Below, one piece after another: positions 16,140 to 23,817 of a stretch of 61,847 nt of DNA. The DNA is from a virus. Under the pieces are notes generated by a model. The model was not told the DNA's origin and ran no database searches. It worked only from the letters and a program-made list of their open reading frames with translations. The position numbers and the translations under genes are program-made. How positions within the stretch are numbered: position 1 is the first letter of the stretch; each line of letters starts with the position of its first letter. The DNA is taken from positions 1 through 61,847 of the IMG/VR virus record IMGVR_UViG_3300014913_000013. One strand, 5' to 3'.

Positions 16140-16511
16140 ATGAAAAATGGAGTAATCATCAAAGTGCAGGATGAAGAATTAAATGAAAAAATAAATGAAG
16201 GGGTAACATGCGATAGGGAAATAAAAAGGTTGCAGCTAAAACTGACCAGCATTAAGGAGGATTTGGAATACTTGGAACCTGGAAAGTATATGACACCTGG
16301 AGGTAATACTGTAACTATTTCTGAATCTGCAAAATACTCAGAAATATCTCCTGAGGATGCTAAACAGGCATTACGTTCAAAACGTCTTGGCAAGAACTTC
16401 TTGGTGTGTGTAAAAGTAGTGGTTAAATGTCTCAAAAGGTACCTATCTGATGAAGAGCTGAACGCACTAAGAAGAATTGAGTCCTACACACGTAGGTACT
16501 CATTTAAATAG
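16140..16511 (+). CDS. Coiled-coil-like hypothetical protein (123 aa)
   Basis: AGGAGG precedes the ATG. Residues about 25-50 are a charged amphipathic helix (CDREIKRLQLKLTSIKEDLE) likely to form a coiled coil; a basic helical C-terminus follows. Unrecognised. Confidence 0.65.
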   Translation: MKNGVIIKVQDEELNEKINEGVTCDREIKRLQLKLTSIKEDLEYLEPGKYMTPGGNTVTISESAKYSEISPEDAKQALRSKRLGKNFLVCVKVVVKCLKRYLSDEELNALRRIESYTRRYSFK

Positions 16512-16520
16512 AGGGTTGAT

Positions 16521-16703
16521 ATGTTTTCTATACTATTCGACGTACTGTTCCTTTCAGTTATAAAGAAATTAACAAAGAGGGTACCGCAACAAAATGCAGG
16601 GTGTGACGTTTTTATACCATTTGAAGATAGGGATGTCAAAAACAACATGCAAGAAAAAACAGACTACTACCCTGAAGATTTTGATGATTATGGGAACTTT
16701 TAA
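16521..16703 (+). CDS. 60-aa protein with hydrophobic N-terminus
   Basis: MFSILFDVLFLSVIK could be a short membrane anchor or uncleaved signal. The C-terminus is acidic. AGAGGG precedes the ATG. Confidence 0.5.
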   Translation: MFSILFDVLFLSVIKKLTKRVPQQNAGCDVFIPFEDRDVKNNMQEKTDYYPEDFDDYGNF

Positions 16704-16705
16704 AA

Positions 16706-16755
16706 TGGCCTGTAATCAAATTTCATAAAAATAGGGGTACAGGTATACAATACAC
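16706..16755 (+). promoter_or_regulatory. Intergenic motif related to the 60-bp repeats
   Basis: TGGCCTGTAATCAAAT and GGTACAGGTATAC resemble the two halves of the repeats at 1322 and 7459. No TTGACA promoter precedes the helicase gene, so this may be its control region; that is an inference. Confidence 0.4.
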
Positions 16756-16800
16756 TAATAAAATTGAATACAGGGCATTTTAGAGGTTTTTATAGGTAAT

Positions 16801-18153
16801 ATGATTAAAATTATACTAAAAGGTAGTTGCTTAATACATGGTGCGCCAGAAAGTAAACTGAACCTGATAAAGAAAAGGCTTACTTTCGACAACCCTAAAT
16901 ATGTACAGGCAAAAAGAAATGGGAGGTTTATACCAAGAAGTGTGCCACCCACACTTGAATTCTATAAAGAACGTGGAAGCGCATTAATGGTACCACGTGG
17001 AATGTGCGGATTTGTCTGCAAAACGATAGGGGTAGATCCAAAATATGTAAAAGATTTTACAGTATGTGATCCTATCAATATACAATTTAAAGGAAAACTA
17101 CGTGATTACCAAGAAAAAGCAGTACAAGACGTACTTGGTAGGAGATACGGTATATTAGAGGCTGGTACAGGTTCTGGTAAAACAATAATGGGCATAGCTG
17201 TCGCAACTAAAAGAAGTACCAAAACACTGGTGATCGTACACAATAGGGAATTATTACTACAATGGATTGAACGGTTTAAAACATTTACAGATATTGAAGA
17301 AGTTGGAGTAATAAGTGGTGGAACGTTTGATATAAAAGATGTGACAGTAGGGATAATAAACTCAGTAAATAAATGTGCTGCTTCTATAAAAAAAGAGTTT
17401 GGGTTTGTTATATATGACGAATGTCATAGAACACTTGGCAATACATGGATCAGCACAATCAATACTCTGATGCCTAAATACCACTTAGGGTTATCTGCAA
17501 CACCATACAGGAGTGATAAACTTACTGGTGCTCTATTCAGTATAGTTGGTCCAATAGTACACAAAGTAAGTAAACAACATCTAGAAAATACTGGTGCCAT
17601 ATTAATACCAGAAATAATAAGGGTGCATACTAAATTTTCTTACAGATATAATAATGACTATCCACAAATGCTTAGTGCGCTCACAGCAAATGAAACAAGG
17701 AATATACAAATAGGAAATGCTATAGTTAATGATTATTTACGGAATAAAGAGCCAATAATGGTAGTATCTGATAGGGTTTCACACTGCGAAGAATTGAGGT
17801 ACATAATTGATAACGTAAAAGGGATAAAACCAGTGGTATTAAGTGGGAGATTATCCAAAGAGTATAGAAAGCAAGCTGTAAAGGATTTATATGATAGAAA
17901 ATATAATATACTAATAGCCACAGTCCCACTACTTGGTGAAGGGTTTGATGCCCCTGATCTAAACGCAGTGTTCTTGACTACCCCAATGAAGTTTTCAGGC
18001 AGAACTATACAAACAGTTGGTAGAATACTACGGCCAAGTGAAAGTGGGGTACCACCACGGGTTTACGATTTTAGGGATACTTTAATACCAGTACTAAGAT
18101 ACAGTGGATTTGCTCGTGACAGGGTATATAGAAAACAGGGGTGGTTACAATGA
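16801..18153 (+). CDS. SF2 DNA/RNA helicase, UvsW/RAD25-like (450 aa)
   Basis: ATP-dependent helicase or branch-migration translocase. Motif I AGTGSGKT lies near residues 121-128, motif II DECH near 206-209, motif III SAT near 231. The second RecA fold ends with QTVGRILRPSE (motif VI). The N-terminal 95 residues form a substrate-binding domain like that of UvsW. UvsW-type helicases rescue stalled forks and unwind R-loops in T4. The length is close to UvsW (about 500). The ATG lacks a strong ribosome site. Confidence 0.8.
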   Translation: MIKIILKGSCLIHGAPESKLNLIKKRLTFDNPKYVQAKRNGRFIPRSVPPTLEFYKERGSALMVPRGMCGFVCKTIGVDPKYVKDFTVCDPINIQFKGKLRDYQEKAVQDVLGRRYGILEAGTGSGKTIMGIAVATKRSTKTLVIVHNRELLLQWIERFKTFTDIEEVGVISGGTFDIKDVTVGIINSVNKCAASIKKEFGFVIYDECHRTLGNTWISTINTLMPKYHLGLSATPYRSDKLTGALFSIVGPIVHKVSKQHLENTGAILIPEIIRVHTKFSYRYNNDYPQMLSALTANETRNIQIGNAIVNDYLRNKEPIMVVSDRVSHCEELRYIIDNVKGIKPVVLSGRLSKEYRKQAVKDLYDRKYNILIATVPLLGEGFDAPDLNAVFLTTPMKFSGRTIQTVGRILRPSESGVPPRVYDFRDTLIPVLRYSGFARDRVYRKQGWLQ

Positions 18154-18329
18154 TAGATACTAAGAAATACCAAAAATTAATGGATATGAAATTACATGAG
18201 GGAGTATCTATAACAGATACTACACGTATTATGCGTGTTCTTGGTGGGTGGGTATATATCACAGACACCACAAATGGAGTTACTTCTACTTTTGTGCCAT
18301 TGCCAGATAATAGTAGGAGAAAATTATGA
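18150..18329 (+). CDS. Small hypothetical protein (59 aa)
   Basis: ATGA overlap with the helicase stop. Beta-rich (GGWVYITDTTNGVTSTFVPL). Phage proteins ending in T..FVP are common, role unknown. Confidence 0.6.
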   Translation: MIDTKKYQKLMDMKLHEGVSITDTTRIMRVLGGWVYITDTTNGVTSTFVPLPDNSRRKL

Positions 18330-18523
18330 ACGTACAAAGTTGCGAAAACTGTGGTGTTGTGTACGACTATAGCAGAATGCCTGAATTTTACAGGTATGAT
18401 GATGAAGGAAATCTGAATAGTAATGAGTATGCATGGGATGAGTACAAAAAAGAATATATGCCTACTGTAGACTGCCCAAACTGCGGTGTTCTGATATTTA
18501 AAGAATCAGGGGAGGTAGTATGA
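18326..18523 (+). CDS. Zinc-ribbon protein, tandem paralogue 1 (65 aa)
   Basis: CENCGVVYD near residues 6-14 and CPNCGVLIFK near 50-59. The same pattern and length recur in the next gene, so the pair arose by duplication. ATGA overlaps on both sides. Confidence 0.65.
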   Translation: MNVQSCENCGVVYDYSRMPEFYRYDDEGNLNSNEYAWDEYKKEYMPTVDCPNCGVLIFKESGEVV

Positions 18524-18732
18524 CAATAGCAAGCTGCAAGAAGTGTGGGATTCTATATGATGCAGGTGTAATGAAAGATATGCCTAAATTTATTGAGAAT
18601 GAAGAATATGAAGATTTTACTGTTGATGAAAGATACTTTGCATGGAGTGATAGTATAGATGATTTTGCTCCTACTATTAACTGCCCATGCTGTAATACAA
18701 GAATATTTAAATTTACAGGAGAGAAGGTATGA
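18520..18732 (+). CDS. Zinc-ribbon protein, tandem paralogue 2 (70 aa)
   Basis: CKKCGILYD and CPCCNTRIFKFTGE align with CENCGVVYD and CPNCGVLIFKESGE of the upstream gene. ATGA overlaps on both sides. Confidence 0.65.
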   Translation: MTIASCKKCGILYDAGVMKDMPKFIENEEYEDFTVDERYFAWSDSIDDFAPTINCPCCNTRIFKFTGEKV

Positions 18733-19028
18733 AAATTAATCCTAACAAAAAAGAAGATTTGTTTGAAAGAATTGATGCCAACCAATGCAACGTATGTGGA
18801 TATACTCCTGAAGAATTAGGCAAAGAAAAACACTATGCATACTGGTCTGGTCATTATTGCTCTGATGAATGTTATGATACCCTATTCGACATTTGTGATA
18901 CTTGTGGGAAATTGAACATGACAGTAGTTTCAAATGATGAAGATGGTAAGGGTAAAATATGTGATGCCTGCTATAATAAGAAGCACAATCTTAGTGTAGT
19001 AACTATATGTTATAGGGGAAGAAAATGA
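18729..19028 (+). CDS. Multi-zinc-knuckle protein (99 aa)
   Basis: Four Cys pairs: CNVCGY, CSDEC, CDTCGK and CDAC, separated by short linkers, consistent with two zinc sites. The HYCSDEC part is reminiscent of treble-clef proteins. No specific function can be stated. ATGA overlap with the next gene. Confidence 0.65.
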   Translation: MKINPNKKEDLFERIDANQCNVCGYTPEELGKEKHYAYWSGHYCSDECYDTLFDICDTCGKLNMTVVSNDEDGKGKICDACYNKKHNLSVVTICYRGRK

Positions 19029-19219
19029 AAAATATAATGGAAAAACCCCTAAAGTTTATTGTAAGAGGGGATCATGTAATCTTAGCAAGACAAGATAAAG
19101 TATTCCTTTCTGAAGAGAAAGCTAAAGATCATGTAAAGATGCTCAAAAATCTTGGATATGAAAATGTGGAAATAATAAATTTTGAAGAAATAGTTAAATA
19201 TTATAATCCTAAACAATGA
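19025..19219 (+). CDS. Small hypothetical protein (64 aa)
   Basis: ATGA overlap. Basic, alpha/beta pattern (LKFIVRGDHVILARQDKVFL). Unrecognised. Confidence 0.6.
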   Translation: MKNIMEKPLKFIVRGDHVILARQDKVFLSEEKAKDHVKMLKNLGYENVEIINFEEIVKYYNPKQ

Positions 19220-19225
19220 GGAAAC

Positions 19226-19534
19226 ATGAAACTTTTATTTTGTTCTAGATGTTTTGATGTATTCAAACTTGATTTTGAACTTAGGTCTTGTAAATGCGGC
19301 AAGGTCAAGGGGATGTATACAGATAATACAAATTCTGTTACTAATGGAAAAGGCATAAGTCTTGCTATTGGTAATGGTTCTCTTATTAATTCAGTTCTTG
19401 ATTTAAATATTATGCCTGATGATCTTGAAAGAGGTGATTACATAGAATCTTGTAAAATCCAGTACGCATGGGTAAGGCCAAATGAAGGGCCGGGAAACCC
19501 ACACAGTACAGTAGATGAAACATTAGGAGAGTAA
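19226..19534 (+). CDS. Phage protein with CxxC and CxCG (102 aa)
   Basis: CSRCFDVF near residues 6-13 and CKCGKVKG near 24-31 start the protein, then an ND/GN-rich stretch and a C-terminal H. The layout matches a conserved phage family in which the C-terminus carries the P.NPHST-like motif. Role unknown. Confidence 0.6.
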   Translation: MKLLFCSRCFDVFKLDFELRSCKCGKVKGMYTDNTNSVTNGKGISLAIGNGSLINSVLDLNIMPDDLERGDYIESCKIQYAWVRPNEGPGNPHSTVDETLGE

Positions 19535-19535
19535 A

Positions 19536-20240
19536 ATGAAATACACATTTACCGGCAAGGAAAAAGACGGACTTAAACAAATACAAAGAATCTCTGATGG
19601 TTGTGTAGGTGGATGGATACAACACGAAAGAAACTTATCTCAGTCTGGGTATGCTTGGGTATTTGAAAATGCCAAGGTGTTTGAAAATGCCAGGGTATGC
19701 GGAAATGCCTGTGTATCTGGGGATGCCTGGGTATCTGGAGATGCCAAGGTATGCGGAAATGCCAGGGTATTTGAAAATGCCTGTGTATATGAAGGTGCCG
19801 AGGTATACGGAAATGCCAAGGTATTTGAAAATGCCTGGGTATCTGAAAATGCCAAGGTATACGGAAATGCCTGTGTATCTGGGGATGCCTGGGTATCTGG
19901 AGATGCCAAGGTATACGGAAATGCCAAGGTATCTGAAGATGCCAGAGTATCTGGAGATGCTTGGGTATACGGAAATGCCTGTGTATTTGGGAATGCCTGG
20001 GTATCTGGAGATGCCACAGTACATGGAAATGCTAAAATAAAAAAAGTATATTGTATCTCAGGTCTTCAATATTATATAACAGCATATGGGAACTATATTC
20101 AAATTGGATGTAAATTACATACTCTTTCTGAATGGGAAGAAATCTTTTCAAAAAATAAGTACATAGAATTATGTTACTCTAAAAAGTCATATGAAAAAAT
20201 TAAGAAAGCAGTTGAACTTTGCAAGTATATTTTATCATAA
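19536..20240 (+). CDS. Left-handed beta-helix (hexapeptide) repeat protein (234 aa)
   Basis: Residues about 38-168 are made of six-residue units of the form GNAxVx or ENAKVx (GNAWVSGDAKVY and so on), about 21 in a row. This is the signature of a left-handed parallel beta-helix. A basic, Tyr-rich C-terminal domain of 65 residues follows. Similar repeat proteins occur in phages and bacteria without known enzyme activity; binding or surface roles are possible. The N-terminus (YTFTGKEKDGLKQIQRI) is family-typical. TAGGAG precedes the ATG. Confidence 0.7.
   Translation: MKYTFTGKEKDGLKQIQRISDGCVGGWIQHERNLSQSGYAWVFENAKVFENARVCGNACVSGDAWVSGDAKVCGNARVFENACVYEGAEVYGNAKVFENAWVSENAKVYGNACVSGDAWVSGDAKVYGNAKVSEDARVSGDAWVYGNACVFGNAWVSGDATVHGNAKIKKVYCISGLQYYITAYGNYIQIGCKLHTLSEWEEIFSKNKYIELCYSKKSYEKIKKAVELCKYILS
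19653..20036 (+). repeat. 18-bp coding repeats
   Basis: The hexapeptide array is encoded by nearly identical 18-base units (GGAAATGCCAAGGTATAC type) repeated about 21 times. Nucleotide identity exceeds what the protein requires, indicating recent expansion by slippage or recombination. Confidence 0.75.
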
Positions 20241-20263
20241 AAGTAAACTAATAGGAGAGTAAA

Positions 20264-20449
20264 ATGAAATCATTCTATTCATTTATTTTAGGTGCTTGGA
20301 CATTTCACTGGTTTGGTATGAGTGTAACCTACATTGGTAAAATGCCATCAGTTGAAATGGTTCCCTATGATTGGACTCTATCAGCTGTTGTTCTTATAAT
20401 GACAGTTGTTCCAGCTGGTCTTGGTTGTTTAATAGGGAGTAGCAAATGA
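20264..20449 (+). CDS. Membrane protein with two TM helices (61 aa)
   Basis: Residues about 5-27 and 40-58 (LSAVVLIMTVVPAGLGCLIG) are hydrophobic and fit two membrane helices. TAGGAG precedes the ATG. Could be a small inner-membrane protein; no holin context is visible. Confidence 0.55.
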   Translation: MKSFYSFILGAWTFHWFGMSVTYIGKMPSVEMVPYDWTLSAVVLIMTVVPAGLGCLIGSSK

Positions 20450-20670
20450 ATCTGAATAACTATACAAAAATACCTGTAGAAGAAGCTATAATACCTAAGA
20501 ATGGCTCAACTGTATATGTTGATAAGTATTGGTGTATTGTAGATAACTGTGTGTTGTTTTACAGAGACGTTGCTCCTCAATGTAATAGTAATAGAGAGAT
20601 AGCAGAAAGAGTGGCGGAAAAACTATACCCAGAAGCTACTGTACAATTCATTCCACGAATATATAAATAA
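20446..20670 (+). CDS. Small hypothetical protein (74 aa)
   Basis: ATGA overlap with the membrane protein gene. The middle VYVDKYWCIVDNCVLFYRDV matches a phage pattern of YxxxYW...D....f....Q.N.......... of unknown role. Confidence 0.6.
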   Translation: MNLNNYTKIPVEEAIIPKNGSTVYVDKYWCIVDNCVLFYRDVAPQCNSNREIAERVAEKLYPEATVQFIPRIYK

Positions 20671-21041
20671 TGACTGAATATTTATACAGATATGAAGAAA
20701 TAAGGTATTCATTAGGGGTGAACTACTTTGATAATCCATATCCTGGATACAGATTAGCAGTACACTGTAACAAATATAAGATAATAAAAAGAACTCCAAA
20801 AGGGGCATGGATACGTTATTGTACTGGTTTCCCCGAATTTGATAAATACGAAAATAAAAAGTTTGTTCTTCTTACTGCCAGAAAGAAGTTTGCTTGTGAA
20901 ACAAAAGAGGAAGCAAGAAAATCCTTTATAGCAAGAAAGAAAAGACAAATTGAAATACTCAAAGCATACCTAGAACAGGCAGAAACCTCATTGTATATAG
21001 CGGAAACAGATATTGAAAATAAAAGTATAGTTATCTCATGA
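20670..21041 (+). CDS. Hypothetical protein (123 aa)
   Basis: TAATG start. An N-terminal basic beta region (KIIKRTPKGAWI then RKKFACETKEEARKSF) is followed by a C-terminal coiled-coil helix. The pattern resembles a conserved phage family with K.T.kg.wi. and FA..T.eEAl.s. Role unknown. Confidence 0.65.
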   Translation: MTEYLYRYEEIRYSLGVNYFDNPYPGYRLAVHCNKYKIIKRTPKGAWIRYCTGFPEFDKYENKKFVLLTARKKFACETKEEARKSFIARKKRQIEILKAYLEQAETSLYIAETDIENKSIVIS

Positions 21042-21103
21042 CTAAAAGAAATAAAGAAATATTATTATCCATTTTCATACTGACTTTAATGTTTTTGCAG
21101 TAA
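21038..21103 (+). CDS. 21-aa hydrophobic peptide
   Basis: Starts by ATGA overlap and encodes MTKRNKEILLSIFILTLMFL and a final Gln: a basic head and a short hydrophobic helix. Could be a membrane-active peptide, or chance. Confidence 0.35.
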   Translation: MTKRNKEILLSIFILTLMFLQ

Positions 21104-21152
21104 TAGAGATACTTGGATTTGTATTCTTTATAATAATACCTAAATATTTCTG

Positions 21153-21389
21153 ATGAAAAACAAAAGCTACATAGAACAGTTTATAAAACACGACGTTGAA
21201 TATATAAAGAATAATAACCTAATATTAAAAAAACTAACAGATAATCAAGTAATGGAATTATACAAAGAATGGTCTAATATACAGGGGGGTTTTTGGCTAA
21301 CCTTAAACAAAAGATCAATGGCAACATTCGAAGAATGGCTGTTTAATACTCCGTTTGATCTATACATTAAAAAATATGGGGGTAGATAA
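21153..21389 (+). CDS. Small hypothetical protein (78 aa)
   Basis: Start by TGATG with the weak preceding frame. Helical. TAATG into the next gene. Unrecognised. Confidence 0.6.
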   Translation: MKNKSYIEQFIKHDVEYIKNNNLILKKLTDNQVMELYKEWSNIQGGFWLTLNKRSMATFEEWLFNTPFDLYIKKYGGR

Positions 21390-21613
21390 TGAATATAAGG
21401 GTGTGTACTAATAACAATATTGATATAGAAGGGTACATAAGTAGATGGGAGTTCATGGGCACTAAAGTATCTTTATACACATTTTTAAAAGAAAGTGACC
21501 AATTTTTTCCAGTAGAAAATGTAATACTGTATGTAAAAGACATAGCTATTGCCAAGAAACAAGTATTAATTAATAAAGATAATATATTATTTATAGAGGA
21601 AATTAAAGATTAA
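21389..21613 (+). CDS. Small hypothetical protein (74 aa)
   Basis: TAATG coupling, with GGGGG upstream. Beta-strands then a helix. Unrecognised. Confidence 0.6.
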   Translation: MNIRVCTNNNIDIEGYISRWEFMGTKVSLYTFLKESDQFFPVENVILYVKDIAIAKKQVLINKDNILFIEEIKD

Positions 21614-21635
21614 TTGGGTATTTTAAGGAGATACC

Positions 21636-21677
21636 ATGGAAGATTTTTTATTCTTTATAATACCTAAGTATTTCTAA
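21636..21677 (+). CDS. 13-aa hydrophobic peptide with strong ribosome site
   Basis: AAGGAG is 7 bases before ATG, and the peptide is MEDFLFFIIPKYF. A related sequence ending in FFIIIPKYF lies at 21108-21152 without a normal start codon. The duplicated sequence and good ribosome site argue that it is translated. Confidence 0.4.
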   Translation: MEDFLFFIIPKYF

Positions 21678-21713
21678 AATATTATGAATTATATGCGACT
21701 AAGGAGGTATAAA

Positions 21714-21899
21714 GTGATCTATAAAAACTACATTATTATCTGTGACAGAAAACCGATACCAGACAGAGACTTTGATTTTAGTTTTGAGCATATTGATTAT
21801 GACGGCCCAGAAGACCATAGATGTGGGCATGCTTCGTCATATGAGAATGCTGTAAAGCAGATAGATGAGATTGAAGAAGAACTGGACAATATAGAGTAA
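21714..21899 (+). CDS. Small acidic protein, GTG start (61 aa)
   Basis: The GTG at 21714 is 6 bases after AAGGAGG. An ATG 30 bases further upstream lacks a site. The protein contains DYDGPEDHRCGHASSYENAV, a pattern seen in short phage proteins. TAATG into the next gene. Confidence 0.6.
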   Translation: MIYKNYIIICDRKPIPDRDFDFSFEHIDYDGPEDHRCGHASSYENAVKQIDEIEEELDNIE

Positions 21900-22420
21900 T
21901 GCACTCTGATATTCAAAAAGCTGCTGACATAGCAGAAAAAGCACATACAGGGCAAACCAGAAAGTATACTGGCAGGCCATATGTAACACATCCTTACTCA
22001 GTAGCCTGCTATGTAAAGATGGTAACAAAAGATTCTGATATGATCTGTGCTGCTTTACTGCATGATACAGTTGAGGACACAGATGTTACATTAGACTATC
22101 TATCTACTGTTTTTAATCCTAGAGTAGTTTCTTTGGTAGAAAATCTTACTGATATATCTGTACCTGAAGATGGTAATAGAAAAAGAAGAAAAACTATTGA
22201 TTTAAAACACACGGTAACAGCACATCCAGATGCTAAGACAATAAAATTAGCTGATCTTGTGGATAATAGTAGAAGTATTACTCAACATGATCCTAACTTT
22301 GCTGTTGTGTACATGAAAGAGAAAGAAAGATTGCTTGATGTATTAACAGAAGGCCATCCATTACTATTTGAAATGGCGCAAAGAATACTAATTGATTATT
22401 ACCTTAGGAGGCTACTATGA
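21899..22420 (+). CDS. HD-domain (p)ppGpp-hydrolase-like protein, MESH1/SpoT type (173 aa)
   Basis: The order of metal-binding motifs is that of small alarmone hydrolases: AHTGQTRKYTGRPYVTHP near residues 16-33, the ALLHDTVEDT HDxxED box near 58-67, and KLADLVDN near 121-128. No synthetase domain follows, as in MESH1-like stand-alone enzymes of about 180 aa. It could degrade alarmones during infection or act on other pyrophosphorylated nucleotides; the substrate is inferred. TAATG coupling to the upstream gene. Confidence 0.75.
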   Translation: MHSDIQKAADIAEKAHTGQTRKYTGRPYVTHPYSVACYVKMVTKDSDMICAALLHDTVEDTDVTLDYLSTVFNPRVVSLVENLTDISVPEDGNRKRRKTIDLKHTVTAHPDAKTIKLADLVDNSRSITQHDPNFAVVYMKEKERLLDVLTEGHPLLFEMAQRILIDYYLRRLL

Positions 22421-22575
22421 TACGTTTTGTTGATATAGAAATTTATGACCTTGAGAAAGAGCAATGGGCACAAGCACGATATCTTGTTCATGGTCATGAT
22501 GATGTTTTATGGACTGATGATGTAGAATCTGCACTCGCCTTTCTACGAGAGTCTTTATCTGAAAAGTATGATTAA
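22417..22575 (+). CDS. 52-aa acidic protein
   Basis: ATGA overlap with the hydrolase stop, with TAGGAGG upstream. Acidic alpha/beta pattern ending in a helix. Unrecognised. Confidence 0.6.
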   Translation: MIRFVDIEIYDLEKEQWAQARYLVHGHDDVLWTDDVESALAFLRESLSEKYD

Positions 22576-22586
22576 AAGGAGACACC

Positions 22587-22997
22587 ATGACAAAAATTGA
22601 ATTAACAGACAATCTGCAAGACGTAGTAGTAAAAATGTCAGAAGGGAATTCAGGTGGCTTAACAGCTATTATGGAGATTTTACAGAAAACAGAAGAAATA
22701 GATCCCCAAAATGCTATGGGAGGGTTAGCCCATATTCTTAGTTTAGATACATATGGCATATATGGGTCAAGTATCTATGTTCTATGGTCTGACCAGTGCA
22801 ATAGAGATATAAGAGAACTTATTATGCTGCTTAGGGCTACTCAGTTAGGCTTTTTCTCTATTGATAAACTAAAAGCAATAGCAAATGACCAGATGGGCAG
22901 GTACTTGTTGACACAAGAAGAAATGGATGAGCTTGATACATTAGTTACAGAAAGGCTGCCAGAATTTAAAAAACGTGAAGTGGAGATATCAAAATGA
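22587..22997 (+). CDS. Hypothetical protein (136 aa)
   Basis: AAGGAG precedes the ATG. Helical; the central DPQNAMGGLAHILSLDTYGI then YGSSIYVLWSDQCNRD matches a phage family (DP.....L..LD...IyGs.IW.Ly.d.C) of unknown function. Confidence 0.65.
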   Translation: MTKIELTDNLQDVVVKMSEGNSGGLTAIMEILQKTEEIDPQNAMGGLAHILSLDTYGIYGSSIYVLWSDQCNRDIRELIMLLRATQLGFFSIDKLKAIANDQMGRYLLTQEEMDELDTLVTERLPEFKKREVEISK

Positions 22998-23280
22998 CAA
23001 AGATTATGTTTGGTATTTTTATTGGCCTGATGGTGGGAAGGACTGCTCTAATCAAAAGTTGTATTCTAAACTTCCTAAATTTAGAAATATAGTTGAAATA
23101 GATGGTAAGTATGCTATCAGGTATGGCTTTTATCCTTTTTATAAGTATAAGGATGTAATATCAGCAACATTCTATTGGGGAAGAAATAGTAAACATTTTA
23201 AAGACTGCTTAATGAATACTATTGAAGAGGCTAAGGAGCATATAAATAAAGCGTCTGATTTTGGAAATGTTGTACGATAA
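22975..23280 (+). CDS. Hypothetical protein (101 aa), start uncertain
   Basis: A coding-like frame (DYVWYFYWPDGGKDCSNQKL) overlaps the previous gene; GTG at 22975 is the only conventional start and has a poor ribosome site. Aromatic and basic. Unrecognised. Confidence 0.5.
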   Translation: MKWRYQNDKDYVWYFYWPDGGKDCSNQKLYSKLPKFRNIVEIDGKYAIRYGFYPFYKYKDVISATFYWGRNSKHFKDCLMNTIEEAKEHINKASDFGNVVR

Positions 23281-23283
23281 TAT

Positions 23284-23493
23284 ATGAAAACAAAACATAG
23301 AATTGTTAACGGATTACGACAATGGAATCATGTGCCTGACGGATATTATCAATTAAAGTCTGATGATACTATACAGGCACATGATGTTCAAAAGATAAAT
23401 GATGAATGGTACCTGGAATACCCTAATAACTCACTTCTTATAGGAAACTATGTAGGTAGTGCAAATTGGTACAGAAAAAATGACACTACGTGA
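23284..23493 (+). CDS. Small hypothetical protein (69 aa)
   Basis: Follows the previous stop by 3 bases; the ribosome site is weak. Phage-like start (RIVNGLRQWNHVPDGYYQL). Unrecognised. Confidence 0.5.
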   Translation: MKTKHRIVNGLRQWNHVPDGYYQLKSDDTIQAHDVQKINDEWYLEYPNNSLLIGNYVGSANWYRKNDTT

Positions 23494-23722
23494 CATATTG
23501 AAAAGAACTAAACCTACTATTGTAGATCTAGAGTATGTTGAAACAGGTCCACAATGGACCTGTGGTTCTGACGTACCAGTCACATGGAATACCAAAGATT
23601 TGAAAAAATGTGAAAAACAGTGTATACGTATAAATTACAAAAATGGGTATTTTACTAAAGGACAGTATATAAAAGAACTCAGAAATATACGCAAAAAATA
23701 TAAAAGAATGAATCAAGGGTAA
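23480..23722 (+). CDS. Small basic hypothetical protein (80 aa)
   Basis: Overlaps the previous gene by 14 bases. The ATG at 23480 is preferred over an in-frame start 21 bases upstream, but neither has a good ribosome site. Basic C-terminus. Unrecognised. Confidence 0.5.
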   Translation: MTLRDILKRTKPTIVDLEYVETGPQWTCGSDVPVTWNTKDLKKCEKQCIRINYKNGYFTKGQYIKELRNIRKKYKRMNQG

Positions 23723-23724
23723 AA

Positions 23725-23817
23725 TTGGCTAAAGAGTTTGGTGTATCTGATTGTACTATCAGAGACATAATTAAAAAAAAGGAGCTGGATACATGCTTAA
23801 TATTAAAGCCCTTCTAG
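23725..23817 (+). pseudogene. HTH fragment, possible homing-endonuclease relic
   Basis: A 30-codon frame opens LAKEFGVSDCTIRDIIKKK, a helix-turn-helix of the kind found at the C-terminus of HNH homing endonucleases. It has no upstream catalytic part and overlaps the start of the primase gene. It is probably a remnant of an inserted nuclease gene. Confidence 0.4.

Noticed and set aside
19635-20024. Long repeat-rich frames on both strands over the hexapeptide gene
   Set aside because: The 18-base repeat opens several frames at once; only the plus frame with NAxV units has a ribosome site and known fold.
19653-20036. CRISPR-like array
   Set aside because: Repeats are 18 bases without spacers and encode protein; no cas genes are present.
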